Shown here: piece after piece, positions 43,934 through 50,983 of the stretch
How the letters are laid out: every line of letters begins with the position of its first letter
How positions within the stretch are numbered: the stretch's first letter is position 1
Origin: Streptomyces caeruleatus
GTDB lineage: Bacteria; Actinomycetota; Actinomycetes; Streptomycetales; Streptomycetaceae
Assembly (NCBI RefSeq): GCF_001514235.1
Contig: NZ_KQ948936.1
Span: forward strand, 186,001 to 250,000
Direction: 5' to 3'
DNA length: 64,000 bases
Program-made: the position numbers and the translations under genes
Notes under the pieces: model-generated
Told to the model about the DNA's origin: nothing
The model's input: only the letters and a program-made list of their open reading frames with translations
The model's database searches: none

Positions 43934-44650
43934 ATGGACAACAGTAGCGGCGTCGGCGTTCTGGACAAGGCAGCCCTTGTCCTGAGCGCCCTGGAGTCCG
44001 GTCCGGCCACCCTCGCAGGGCTCGTCTCGGCCACCGGACTGGCACGACCCACGGCCCATCGGCTGGCCGTGGCCCTTGAACACCACCGCATGGTGGCGCG
44101 TGACATGCAGGGCAGGTTCATTCTCGGCCCTCGGCTCGCGGAACTGGCCGCGGCGGCCGGTGAGGACCGTCTCCTCGCGACGGCGGGCCCGGTCCTCACC
44201 CACCTCCGTGACGTCACGGGTGAGAGCGCGCAGCTCTACCGCCGCCAGGGCGACATGCGCATCTGCGTCGCCGCGGCGGAACGCCTGTCCGGCCTTCGGG
44301 ACACGGTCCCGGTCGGCTCGACGCTCACGATGAAGGCGGGTTCCTCGGCCCAGATCCTCATGGCCTGGGAGGAGCCGGAGCGTCTGCACCGGGGCCTGCA
44401 GGGCGCCCGCTTCACGGCCACCGCGCTCTCCGGCGTACGGCGCCGGGGCTGGGCCCAGTCGATCGGCGAGCGCGAGCCGGGTGTCGCGTCCGTCTCAGCG
44501 CCCGTCCGCGGCCCGTCGAACCGCGTGGTGGCCGCCGTCTCCGTCTCCGGCCCCATCGAGCGCCTCACCCGCCACCCCGGCCGCATGCACGCCCAGGCGG
44601 TCATCGACGCCGCGGCCCGCCTCTCCGAGGCCCTGCGCCGCACGGGCTGA
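43934..44650 (+). CDS. ndgR: IclR-family regulator NdgR
   Basis: A 238-residue regulator nearly identical, as I recall, to S. coelicolor NdgR, which controls branched-chain amino acid genes and links to antibiotic production. The winged helix is at the N terminus (LDKAALVLSALESGPATLAG; TGLARPTAHRLAVALEHHRM). The IclR effector domain follows (LRDVTGESAQLYRRQGDMR; PVGSTLTMKAGSSAQILMAW; RGPSNRVVAAVSVSGP). The ATG at 43934 gives the MDNSSGVGVLDKAAL start. A TTG/GTG-type start upstream is possible. Confidence 0.95.
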   Translation: MDNSSGVGVLDKAALVLSALESGPATLAGLVSATGLARPTAHRLAVALEHHRMVARDMQGRFILGPRLAELAAAAGEDRLLATAGPVLTHLRDVTGESAQLYRRQGDMRICVAAAERLSGLRDTVPVGSTLTMKAGSSAQILMAWEEPERLHRGLQGARFTATALSGVRRRGWAQSIGEREPGVASVSAPVRGPSNRVVAAVSVSGPIERLTRHPGRMHAQAVIDAAARLSEALRRTG

Positions 44651-44726
44651 CGGCGTCACCGTACGTCGGGAAAGGGCAGCCTCAACGCCGCGGCGGCCCT
44701 TCTCCGACGGTCAGGTGACGCACCCC

Positions 44727-44756
44727 AGGGGCGCGGGGAACTGCGCGACCAGCCAC
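44727..44756 (+). repeat. 30-bp interspersed repeat, left arm of a MITE-like unit
   Basis: Identical over 30 bp to the copy in smc (13546-13575, opposite strand). Confidence 0.9.
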
Positions 44757-44839
44757 ATTCGACCCGTACCCGCCCCCGTCCGAACCATCAACGGCGCAGG
44801 ATCCGCCACCACCGGCCGTCCGCCGTCTGCGACGCCGTC

Positions 44840-44869
44840 GTGGCCGGTCGCGCTGTTCCCCGCGCCCCT
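44840..44869 (-). repeat. 30-bp interspersed repeat, right arm
   Basis: Inverted copy differing from the left arm at two positions. The minus-strand stop TAG (44870-44868) joins it directly. Confidence 0.88.
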
Positions 44870-45377
44870 AGGACGTTGCGCTCCCGGACTTGTGAGCGAA
44901 CCGGTCCTTCGCATACCGGCCCCGCCGCTCCACGGGCACCTGCCCATGCGCCGCCGCCAGCCCGAACGCCGGCATGTCCGCGTAGATCGACTCGTACGAC
45001 CCCTCGGGCACCACGTACGCCTCGTGCCACAGCCCCACGTGCCCCCGCACCTTCCCCGCCCGCTCCTTGCGGTTGATGATCCCCCACACCCGGTGATGGA
45101 ACATGTCCGGCGAGGCGGCGTACGCGTAGAGCTTCTCCTTGGACTCCCAGTACTGGACGACGTAGTACGTCCGCGGTGAAGCCGTCAGCAGCACACGCCC
45201 CAGCAGCCCCCGGTCACCGTCCCGCGCAAGCTCCCCCAGCATGCGGAACATCGCCAGCATGACCGGGAGCCACTGGTGCACCGCCCAGAAGTGGTTGATC
45301 CGCATCCCGATGAGCAGGACCACCACATCGCCCTCGGCCTCCGCGGTCGTACGACCCAACACCGGCTTCGCGAACAT
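44868..45377 (-). CDS. DUF4188-family monooxygenase-like protein
   Basis: A 169-residue protein of the DUF4188 (dimeric alpha/beta-barrel-like) family: VVLLIGMRINHFWAVHQWLP, YYVVQYWESKEKLYAYAASP, MFHHRVWGIINRKERAGKV and GHVGLWHEAYVVPEGSYESI. Family members are often called monooxygenases or haem-binding, without firm biochemistry. The ATG at 45377 follows AGGGGG. It is divergent from a MerR regulator with an inverted repeat between them. The stop codon abuts an interspersed repeat. Confidence 0.78.
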   Translation of the reverse strand: MFAKPVLGRTTAEAEGDVVVLLIGMRINHFWAVHQWLPVMLAMFRMLGELARDGDRGLLGRVLLTASPRTYYVVQYWESKEKLYAYAASPDMFHHRVWGIINRKERAGKVRGHVGLWHEAYVVPEGSYESIYADMPAFGLAAAHGQVPVERRGRYAKDRFAHKSGSATS

Positions 45378-45400
45378 GTCGGCCCCCTGGCTCCGTAACC

Positions 45401-45417
45401 GGATAGCGGCACTATCC
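45401..45417. promoter_or_regulatory. MerR-type operator candidate
   Basis: GGATAG-n5-CTATCC, perfect arms, centred in the 89-bp gap between the DUF4188 gene and the MerR gene. A second GGATAG half-site is at 45433-45438. Confidence 0.7.
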
Positions 45418-45466
45418 TTCTGGTCGGTGATTGGATAGTGGCACTCCCCAAGGAGAGGCGCAAGAG

Positions 45467-46120
45467 ATGCGGCTGGCGGAACTCAGTGAGCGCAGCGGGG
45501 TGCCCATCGCGACGATCAAGTACTACCTGCGCGAAGGCCTGTTGACTCCCGGCCGCCAGATCAACGCCCGCACCTCGGAGTACGACGAGGAGCATCTGCG
45601 CCGGCTGCGGCTGGTGCGCGCGATGATCCAGGTCGGGCGGGTGCCCGTGGCGACGGTCCGGGAGGTGCTCGGACACGTCGACGACGACGCCCTCCCCCGG
45701 ACGATCCGCCTGGGCGCGGCCCTGTGGGCGTTGCCGCAGGTCCCGGAGCCGGACGAGGACGACGAGTACGTCCGGGCCGCGCACGACGTGGCGGATGAAC
45801 TGCTGGAGTCCCTGGGCTGGTCGAACGCCAAGGCCCTGGTCACGATCTCGCCCTCGTACCGTTCACTGGTGGTGGCGATGGCCGCGCTCAGACGGCTCGG
45901 GTACGACTGGGACCCTCAACTGCTGCTGGCGTACGCCCGGTTGATGCACGGGGCGGCGGTCCTCGACCTGGACTTCGTCGAGACCCATGCCTCGGAGGCG
46001 GAGAAGGTGGAGACGGCGGTCCTGGGGGCGATCCTCGTCGAGCCGATGCTCCAGGCGCTGCACCGGCTGGCACAGGAGGAGGAGTCGGCGCGCCGGTACG
46101 GCTTCGGCGACCGGGAATGA
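45467..46120 (+). CDS. MerR-family transcriptional regulator
   Basis: A 217-residue protein with an N-terminal MerR winged helix (MRLAELSERSGVPIATIKYY; LREGLLTPGRQINARTSEYD; LRRLRLVRAMIQVGRVPVAT), then a helical effector domain with no metal-binding cysteines. The ligand is therefore probably organic. The ATG at 45467 follows AAGGAGAGG. The inverted repeat upstream suggests that it regulates itself and the DUF4188 gene. Confidence 0.92.
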   Translation: MRLAELSERSGVPIATIKYYLREGLLTPGRQINARTSEYDEEHLRRLRLVRAMIQVGRVPVATVREVLGHVDDDALPRTIRLGAALWALPQVPEPDEDDEYVRAAHDVADELLESLGWSNAKALVTISPSYRSLVVAMAALRRLGYDWDPQLLLAYARLMHGAAVLDLDFVETHASEAEKVETAVLGAILVEPMLQALHRLAQEEESARRYGFGDRE

Positions 46121-46121
46121 C

Positions 46122-46151
46122 GAAGGCCCCCCACCGAAGTGGAGGGCCTTC
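46122..46151. terminator. Hairpin between MerR gene and tRNA array
   Basis: 13-bp stem with one mismatch and loop CGAA. It serves as end of both converging transcripts. Confidence 0.75.
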
Positions 46152-46157
46152 ACTCTG

Positions 46158-46230
46158 TACCCCCGACCGGATTCGAACCGGCGCTACCGCCTTGAGAGGG
46201 CGGCGTGCTAGGCCGCTACACAACGGGGGC
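46158..46230 (-). tRNA. tRNA-Glu (anticodon CTC)
   Basis: 73 nt beginning GCCCCCG and ending CGGGGGTA. Anticodon loop CTCTCAA on a CCGCC/GGCGG stem, T-loop GGTTCGAATCC. CCA is not encoded. Confidence 0.96.
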
Positions 46231-46258
46231 GAGGATCTTGCGTTTCCGCAGATCCGAG

Positions 46259-46330
46259 CTGGTCTACCTGGACTCGAACCAAGACTAACTGAACCAGAAT
46301 CAGTCGTGCTGCCAATTACACCATAGACCA
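46259..46330 (-). tRNA. tRNA-Gln (anticodon CTG)
   Basis: 72 nt beginning TGGTCTA and ending TAGACCAG. Anticodon loop TTCTGGT on an ACTGA/TCAGT stem. CCA is not encoded. Confidence 0.96.
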
Positions 46331-46350
46331 AAGTGGTTTAGACCAGTTTG

Positions 46351-46423
46351 TACCCCCGACCGGATTCGAACCGGCGCTACCGCCTTGAGAGGGCGGCGTG
46401 CTAGGCCGCTACACAACGGGGGC
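46351..46423 (-). tRNA. tRNA-Glu (anticodon CTC)
   Basis: 73 nt, identical to the copy at 46158-46230. Confidence 0.96.
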
Positions 46424-46452
46424 CCTAGCGATCCCGAGTTGATCGAGATCAG

Positions 46453-46525
46453 TACCCCCGACCGGATTCGAACCGGCGCTACTGCCTTGAGAGGGCAGCG
46501 TGCTAGGCCGCTACACAACGGGGGC
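46453..46525 (-). tRNA. tRNA-Glu (anticodon CTC), variant
   Basis: 73 nt. Differs from the other two in one anticodon-stem pair (CTGCC/GGCAG instead of CCGCC/GGCGG), a compensatory change that keeps pairing. Confidence 0.96.
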
Positions 46526-46546
46526 TTTGCAGATGAGCTCTGCGAG

Positions 46547-46618
46547 CTGGCCTACCTGGACTCGAACCAAGACTAACTGAACCAGAATCAGTCGTGCTGC
46601 CAATTACACCATAGGCCA
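46547..46618 (-). tRNA. tRNA-Gln (anticodon CTG), variant
   Basis: 72 nt. Differs from the copy at 46259-46330 in one acceptor-stem pair (TGGCCTA/TAGGCCA). It is the first tRNA of the array, with the promoter presumably in 46619-46709. Confidence 0.96.
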
Positions 46619-46709
46619 CTGGAACGCAAGCCCCTGAGGGGATCTTGTTCTAGTTTGCTCCTCCGGGTTCCGGCCTTTCGGCCCGCTCCTCGGCGGCGCA
46701 GGAAGAACA

Positions 46710-47438
46710 TTACCCGAAGGTGGACGGGGCTCCAAAACGGGTATCCGCGCCGAGGAGCGCGGGGAGTTCGGAGAGGGAGGCGATCCGGTGCGGTCCGCCG
46801 GGGGCGCCCGCGCTGGTGTACACGCCCGCACGGTCGATCCAGACGGACAGCAGCCCGGCCTCCGCGGCGCCCCGCCCGTCGATCTCCGGGTGATCGCCGA
46901 CGTAGGCCACCTGGTGCGGGGCGAGCTCCAGGGCGGCGCAGGCGGCATGGAAGGCACCTGCCTCCGGCTTGGCGACGCCGAGCTCTGCGGCGCACAGGAT
47001 GGCCTCGAACCTGCCGTGCACGCCGAGGACGCGGAGTTTGCGGTCCTGGACGTGGATGCTGGAGTTCGACAGCACCGCGTGGCGATGGCTGGCGGCGAGG
47101 GCGTCCAGGACGGGCAGGACGTCCGGGAACAGGGCCCAGGCGGTCTCGTAGTGCGTGATGTAGCGCTGGAACCACGCGTCGGCCTCGGTGTCGGTCAGCT
47201 CCGTGCCCAGGAAGACCCGTACGCGATCACGTCGCTGGTCCTCGAAGGTCGCCTCGCCGGCCGAGAACCGTGCCCACTGGGCGTCCGTGACCTGCCGCCA
47301 CCGCACGAGAGCCTGCTCGGCGTCGCCGTACGCGTCGAGCAGTCCCTCGGCCAGCAAGTGCTCCCGCATTCCCGCGCGGTCGGCCGTGGTGTAGTCGAAA
47401 AGGGTGTCGTCGACGTCCCAGACAACAGCTTTGATCAC
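46710..47438 (-). CDS. HAD-superfamily hydrolase
   Basis: A 242-residue phosphatase-type HAD protein. Motif I is VVWDVDDTLFDYT (nucleophile Asp in DVDDT), motif II VLSNSS, motif III lysine in GVAKPEAGAF and motif IV YVGDHPEIDGRGA. The cap is the helical C1 type. Substrate cannot be predicted. The GTG at 47438 begins VIKAVVWDV. Upstream, the divergent RelE-like gene starts 25 bp away. Confidence 0.88.
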   Translation of the reverse strand: MIKAVVWDVDDTLFDYTTADRAGMREHLLAEGLLDAYGDAEQALVRWRQVTDAQWARFSAGEATFEDQRRDRVRVFLGTELTDTEADAWFQRYITHYETAWALFPDVLPVLDALAASHRHAVLSNSSIHVQDRKLRVLGVHGRFEAILCAAELGVAKPEAGAFHAACAALELAPHQVAYVGDHPEIDGRGAAEAGLLSVWIDRAGVYTSAGAPGGPHRIASLSELPALLGADTRFGAPSTFG

Positions 47439-47463
47439 CCTGACAGACTGGCACACTGGGGGC

Positions 47464-47748
47464 ATGACCGAGTACCGCGTCCAGTTCACCGTCGAAGCCC
47501 GTGCGGCGTACGAAGCCTTGCGCGAAGAGCGGCGAGTCCATCTGGACAGGGCCGTACGGATACTGGCGCGTGACCCGTTCCGCAAGAACGCGACCGCGCA
47601 GCTCGGTCCCGACGAGCACCTGCGCAAGGCATATGTGGCGCCCGGTGTGATGCTGGAGTACATGGTCGCGGGAGCCGTCATGGTCATCGTCGTGCTGGAG
47701 ATCTTTGACGAGTTCGCGTACCTGATCGACGAGGCCGACGCGGTCTGA
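47464..47748 (+). CDS. RelE/ParE-type toxin-like protein without an obvious antitoxin
   Basis: A 94-residue protein with the RelE/ParE-like pattern: YRVQFTVEARAAYEALREER, then a helix RAVRILARDPF, LRKAYVAPGVMLEYMVAGAV and VIVVLEIFDEFAYLIDEA. Basic catalytic residues typical of active RelE are sparse. No antitoxin-sized gene lies on either side: the left neighbour is the divergent HAD gene and the right neighbour is gltX, convergent. It may be a domesticated or inactive family member. The ATG is at 47464. Confidence 0.7.
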   Translation: MTEYRVQFTVEARAAYEALREERRVHLDRAVRILARDPFRKNATAQLGPDEHLRKAYVAPGVMLEYMVAGAVMVIVVLEIFDEFAYLIDEADAV

Positions 47749-47757
47749 GGCGGACGC

Positions 47758-47794
47758 GTGAGGGGCGGCACCGGGTTCCGGTGCCGCCCCTCAC
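47758..47794. terminator. Strong bidirectional hairpin before the gltX 3' end
   Basis: Perfect 17-bp stem with a 3-nt loop between convergent genes. Confidence 0.88.
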
Positions 47795-47807
47795 GTACAT
47801 GGGCGTA

Positions 47808-49283
47808 CTACGCCGCCAGCCTCGCCAGCGCCGCGTCGATCCGGGCCAGGGTCGTGTCCTTGCCCAGCACCTCGAGGGACTCGAAGAGGGGCAGGCCGAC
47901 GGTGCGGCCGGTGACGGCTACGCGGACGGGGGCCTGGGCCTTGCCGAGCTTGAGGCCGTGGGCCTCGCCGGCGGCCAGGACGGCCTCCTTGAGGGACTCG
48001 GGGGAGGTCCAGTCGGCCGTGTCCAGCTTCTCGCGGGCCGTGCGCAGGAGCGCGTCCGAGCCCTCCTTCATGGCCTTGGTCCAGGACGGCTCGTCGAAGA
48101 CCGGCTCCGGGAGGAAGAGGAAGTCGACGTTGTCCGTGATCTCCGACAGCACCTTCAGACGGGTCTGGGCGTGCGGGGCGATCGCGTGCCACTTGACCTC
48201 GTCGAAGGCCTCCGGGGCCCAGGGGGCGAAGGGGGCCTTCAGCCAGGGGGCGCAGCGCTCCGTGAAGTCCTTCACGTCCAGCAGGCGGATGTGGTCGCCG
48301 TTGATCGACTCGCACTTCTTCAGGTCGAAGCGGGCCGGGTTGGGCTGCACGTCGGCGACGTCGAAGGCCGCGACCATCTCGTCCATCGTGAAGATGTCCT
48401 GGTCGGCCGAGAGCGACCAGCCGAGGAGGGAGAGGTAGTTGAGCAGGCCCTCGGGAAGGAAGCCGCGCTCGCGGTAGAGGTTCAGCGACGACTGGGGGTC
48501 GCGCTTGGAGAGCTTCTTGTTGCCCTCGCCCATCACGTACGGCAGGTGGCCGAACTCGGGGATGCCCTTGGCGATGCCCAGCTCCGTCAGCGCCTTGTAC
48601 AGGGCGATCTGACGGGGCGTCGAGGAGAGCAGGTCCTCGCCGCGCAGGACGTGGGTGATCTCCATCAGGGCGTCGTCGACGGGGTTGACGAGCGTGTACA
48701 GCGGGGCGCCGTTGGCGCGGACGATGCCGTAGTCCGGGACGTTCTCCGGGGTGAAGGTCAGCTCGCCGCGGACCAGGTCCGTGAAGGTGATCGTCTCGTC
48801 GGGCATCCGGAAGCGGACGATGGGCGCACGGCCCTGCGCCACGTACTCCTCGACCTGCGCGGCGGTCAGCTCACGGCAGTGGCCGTCGTAGCCGGAGGGC
48901 TTGCCGGCGGCGCGGGCGGCCTCGCGGCGGGTGTCCAGCTCCTCCTGGGAGCAGTAGCAGCGGTAGGCGTGGCCGGCGTCGAGGAGCTTGGCCGCGACGT
49001 CCTTGTAGAGGTCCATGCGCTGCGACTGGCGGTACGGCGCGTGCGGGCCGCCGACCTCGGGGCCCTCGTCCCAGTCGAAGCCCAGCCAGCGCATCGAGTC
49101 GAGCAGCTGGGTGTACGACTCCTCGGAGTCGCGGGCCGCGTCGGTGTCCTCGATGCGGAAGACCAGGGTGCCCTGGTGGTGCTTGGCGAACGCCCAGTTG
49201 AACAGGGCGGTGCGGACCAGGCCCACATGGGGGTTACCGGTGGGCGAGGGGCAGAAACGTACGCGGACGGGTGCGCTAGCCAC
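47808..49283 (-). CDS. gltX: Glutamyl-tRNA synthetase
   Basis: Charges tRNA-Glu, and in actinobacteria also tRNA-Gln, later amidated by GatCAB. The 491-residue class I synthetase has the HIGH-equivalent FCPSPTGNPHVGLVRTALFN, VLRGEDLLSSTPRQIALY and the KMSKS-equivalent NKKLSKRDPQ. The GTG at 49283 (VASAPVRVRF) overlaps the 3' end of the FAH gene by 8 bp, and a TTG at 49292 is possible. The nearby array of Glu and Gln tRNAs is a fitting neighbour, though probably coincidental. Confidence 0.96.
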   Translation of the reverse strand: MASAPVRVRFCPSPTGNPHVGLVRTALFNWAFAKHHQGTLVFRIEDTDAARDSEESYTQLLDSMRWLGFDWDEGPEVGGPHAPYRQSQRMDLYKDVAAKLLDAGHAYRCYCSQEELDTRREAARAAGKPSGYDGHCRELTAAQVEEYVAQGRAPIVRFRMPDETITFTDLVRGELTFTPENVPDYGIVRANGAPLYTLVNPVDDALMEITHVLRGEDLLSSTPRQIALYKALTELGIAKGIPEFGHLPYVMGEGNKKLSKRDPQSSLNLYRERGFLPEGLLNYLSLLGWSLSADQDIFTMDEMVAAFDVADVQPNPARFDLKKCESINGDHIRLLDVKDFTERCAPWLKAPFAPWAPEAFDEVKWHAIAPHAQTRLKVLSEITDNVDFLFLPEPVFDEPSWTKAMKEGSDALLRTAREKLDTADWTSPESLKEAVLAAGEAHGLKLGKAQAPVRVAVTGRTVGLPLFESLEVLGKDTTLARIDAALARLAA

Positions 49284-50061
49284 GCTTGACAACCTTGTTG
49301 GTGAGAGTGCCGATGCCTTCGATGGTGACGGCGACCTCGTCGCCGACGGTGAGCGGCCCGACGCCTGCCGGGGTGCCCGTGAGGATCACGTCGCCGGGGA
49401 GCAGCGTCATGGCCTCGGAGATGTTGACGATCAGATCCTCGATCGGGTGGATCATCTCGCTGGTACGGCCGAGCTGGCGCTGCTCGCCGTTGACCGTGAG
49501 CTGGATGGTCAGGTCGGCGGCCGTTTCGAGGGCCAGGTCGGTCTCCACCCAGGGGCCCAGCGGGCAGGAGCTGTCGAAGCCCTTGGCCCGGGCCCACTGC
49601 TTCTCGCGCTTCTGGACGTCCCGGGCGGTGACGTCGTTGGCGCAGGTGAAGCCGAAGATCACGTCCTTGACGCGCTCGCGCGGGACCTCGCGGCACATGC
49701 GGCCGATGACGACGGCCAGTTCGGCCTCGTGGTGGAGGTCCTCGGTGAAGGACGGGTACTGGATGTCGTCGCCCGGGCCGATCACCGAGGTGGACGGCTT
49801 GAAGAAGGCGAACGGGGCGTCGGGCACCTCGTTGCCCAGCTCCTGGGCGTGCTCGGCGTAGTTGCGGCCGAAGGCCACGACCTTGTTGGGGAGCACCGGG
49901 GGCAGCAGACGCACCTTGCTGAGCGGGACCTTCGTACCGGAGAGCTCGAAGTCCGCGAACGGGATGCCCTTGATGATGTCGAGCACGAGCTCGTCCGGCT
50001 TGTCGCCCTCGACCGCGCCGAAGGCGACGTTCCCGTCGATGGAGAATCTGGCGATGCGCAC
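49276..50061 (-). CDS. Fumarylacetoacetate hydrolase (FAH) family protein
   Basis: A 261-residue metal-dependent FAH-fold hydrolase or isomerase. Metal ligands are seen in HHEAELAVVIG and the ANDVTARDVQKREKQWARAK helix follows. SSCPLGPWVETDL and the C-terminal LLPGDVILTGTPAGVGPLTVGD are characteristic. Members cleave acylpyruvates or decarboxylate oxaloacetate, and the substrate here is not predictable. The GTG at 50061 starts it. It overlaps gltX, giving a FAH-gltX operon common in Streptomyces. Confidence 0.9.
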   Translation of the reverse strand: MRIARFSIDGNVAFGAVEGDKPDELVLDIIKGIPFADFELSGTKVPLSKVRLLPPVLPNKVVAFGRNYAEHAQELGNEVPDAPFAFFKPSTSVIGPGDDIQYPSFTEDLHHEAELAVVIGRMCREVPRERVKDVIFGFTCANDVTARDVQKREKQWARAKGFDSSCPLGPWVETDLALETAADLTIQLTVNGEQRQLGRTSEMIHPIEDLIVNISEAMTLLPGDVILTGTPAGVGPLTVGDEVAVTIEGIGTLTNKVVKRG

Positions 50062-50200
50062 GGGATGCTGCGCCCCTCACTTGAGCCGGCTGGAGTCTGA
50101 CGCTCCAGGCTAACGCGGAAGGGGCGCCCCTCAGGGGCAAGGGCCTCGCGCATTACTGCCGTACGCGGGCGCTTTGAGTGATCCGGGGCCGGTGCGCGTA

Positions 50201-50386
50201 CTACCCGGCGACGGGGGCCGTGGCGGGGGCTTCCATGAGGATGGTGCGCCGCGGGTTGGCGGTCTGGGTGGGGAGGTCGACGGAGTGCTCCTGCTCCGGG
50301 GTCTGCAGGGCGTCGGCGTCCTTGAGGTGCGCCAGCGTCGTGCGCCGCGGGTTGGCTATGTTGTGGAACATCATCGTCGTCTTCAC
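50201..50386 (-). CDS. 61-residue peptide with duplicated ANPRRT motif, unrecognised
   Basis: I do not recognise this gene. The product begins MKTTMMFHNIANPRRTTLAH and contains a second copy, TANPRRTILMEAP, about 31 residues on. The two copies share an exact 17-bp DNA repeat (50244-50260 and 50340-50356). The middle is acidic/polar (LKDADALQTPEQEHSVDLPT) and the end Ala/Pro-rich. Third positions are G/C-rich, supporting translation. The GTG at 50386 has only a weak ribosome binding site, and ATGs four and five codons in are alternatives. It lies between the FAH gene and divergent conservon 1. No modifying enzyme is adjacent. Confidence 0.6.
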   Translation of the reverse strand: MKTTMMFHNIANPRRTTLAHLKDADALQTPEQEHSVDLPTQTANPRRTILMEAPATAPVAG

Positions 50387-50983
50387 GGTTGTACGTGACC
50401 CTGTCGTGTCGGGCGCCGGTGGAGCCTGGTCTCGCGCGGGCGCGGGGTTGTCAAAGTCTTACATCATGTAAAGCGCCAGGCTAAACACGCGATTCCCCTC
50501 CGGGGTCGCGGGGACCCTTGATGTGCGTGTGAGTTTGCTCACGAGCCCGCAAACAAAAGGGGCAATTCAGGCCCGCAACTCACCCTCATGAAACGGACAT
50601 TCGCCACCTGAACCCATCATTCCGCTCCTGATCATGGCGACTGGGACACCTCCCGCACCCGAGCAGCTCGCGGGCATAAGTCCGTTATGGTCCGGATCAG
50701 TTTCTACGGCAGGTAATCTCGCCCTCACGCGGTGTCACGTATGTCACGGCTCGACCTACGGGCCTTGTTGGAGATCCTGCACTGTGCTGGAATTCCACGG
50801 ACCGCCGCAGGATCGAGCCGGCGCACAGGGGGCGCACCGAGCGCCTGGTGGCGGCGAGATAGGGGGAACCAGCGCCGGTCACTCACGACCACCGGGGAGC
50901 GTGTTCAGGACGCTCCCCATGACGCCGACACCGTGTCCGTCCGTTCACGCGGAGGGGCGCCTGGTCCAGAGGTTGCGACGCTA
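50387..50983. other. Long divergent region between peptide gene and cvnA1 (597 bp)
   Basis: Lower in GC than its neighbours around 50450-50650. Contains the palindrome at 50459-50471, a GTGAG...CTCAC inverted pair near 50530-50543 and two GTCACG direct repeats near 50731-50745. An open frame covers 50732-50983 in phase with cvnA1, but its composition is not convincing as coding. Promoters for both directions must lie here. Confidence 0.5.
50459..50471. promoter_or_regulatory. Palindrome TTACAT-C-ATGTAA
   Basis: Perfect 6-bp arms around one base, extended on both sides by C/G (CTTACATCATGTAAAG). It lies 73 bp upstream of the peptide gene and about 510 bp upstream of cvnA1. AT-rich operator-like site in a GC-rich background. 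Confidence 0.5.

Larger units (their letters stand above)
44727..44869. mobile_element. MITE-like unit of 143 bp with 30-bp terminal inverted repeats
   Basis: The two arms (44727-44756 and 44840-44869) match at 28 of 30 positions in inverted orientation around 83 bp of unrelated sequence. No transposase and no clear target duplication are visible. The right arm overlaps the stop codon of the DUF4188 gene. Confidence 0.55.

Noticed and set aside
46158..46618. Regularly spaced repeats resembling a CRISPR array
   Set aside because: The repeats are tRNA genes with correct cloverleaf and anticodons.
50732..50983. 84-codon N-terminal extension of cvnA1
   Set aside because: Low-quality composition and no ribosome site at its start; the GTG at 50984 has AGAGG and begins a conserved-looking sequence.
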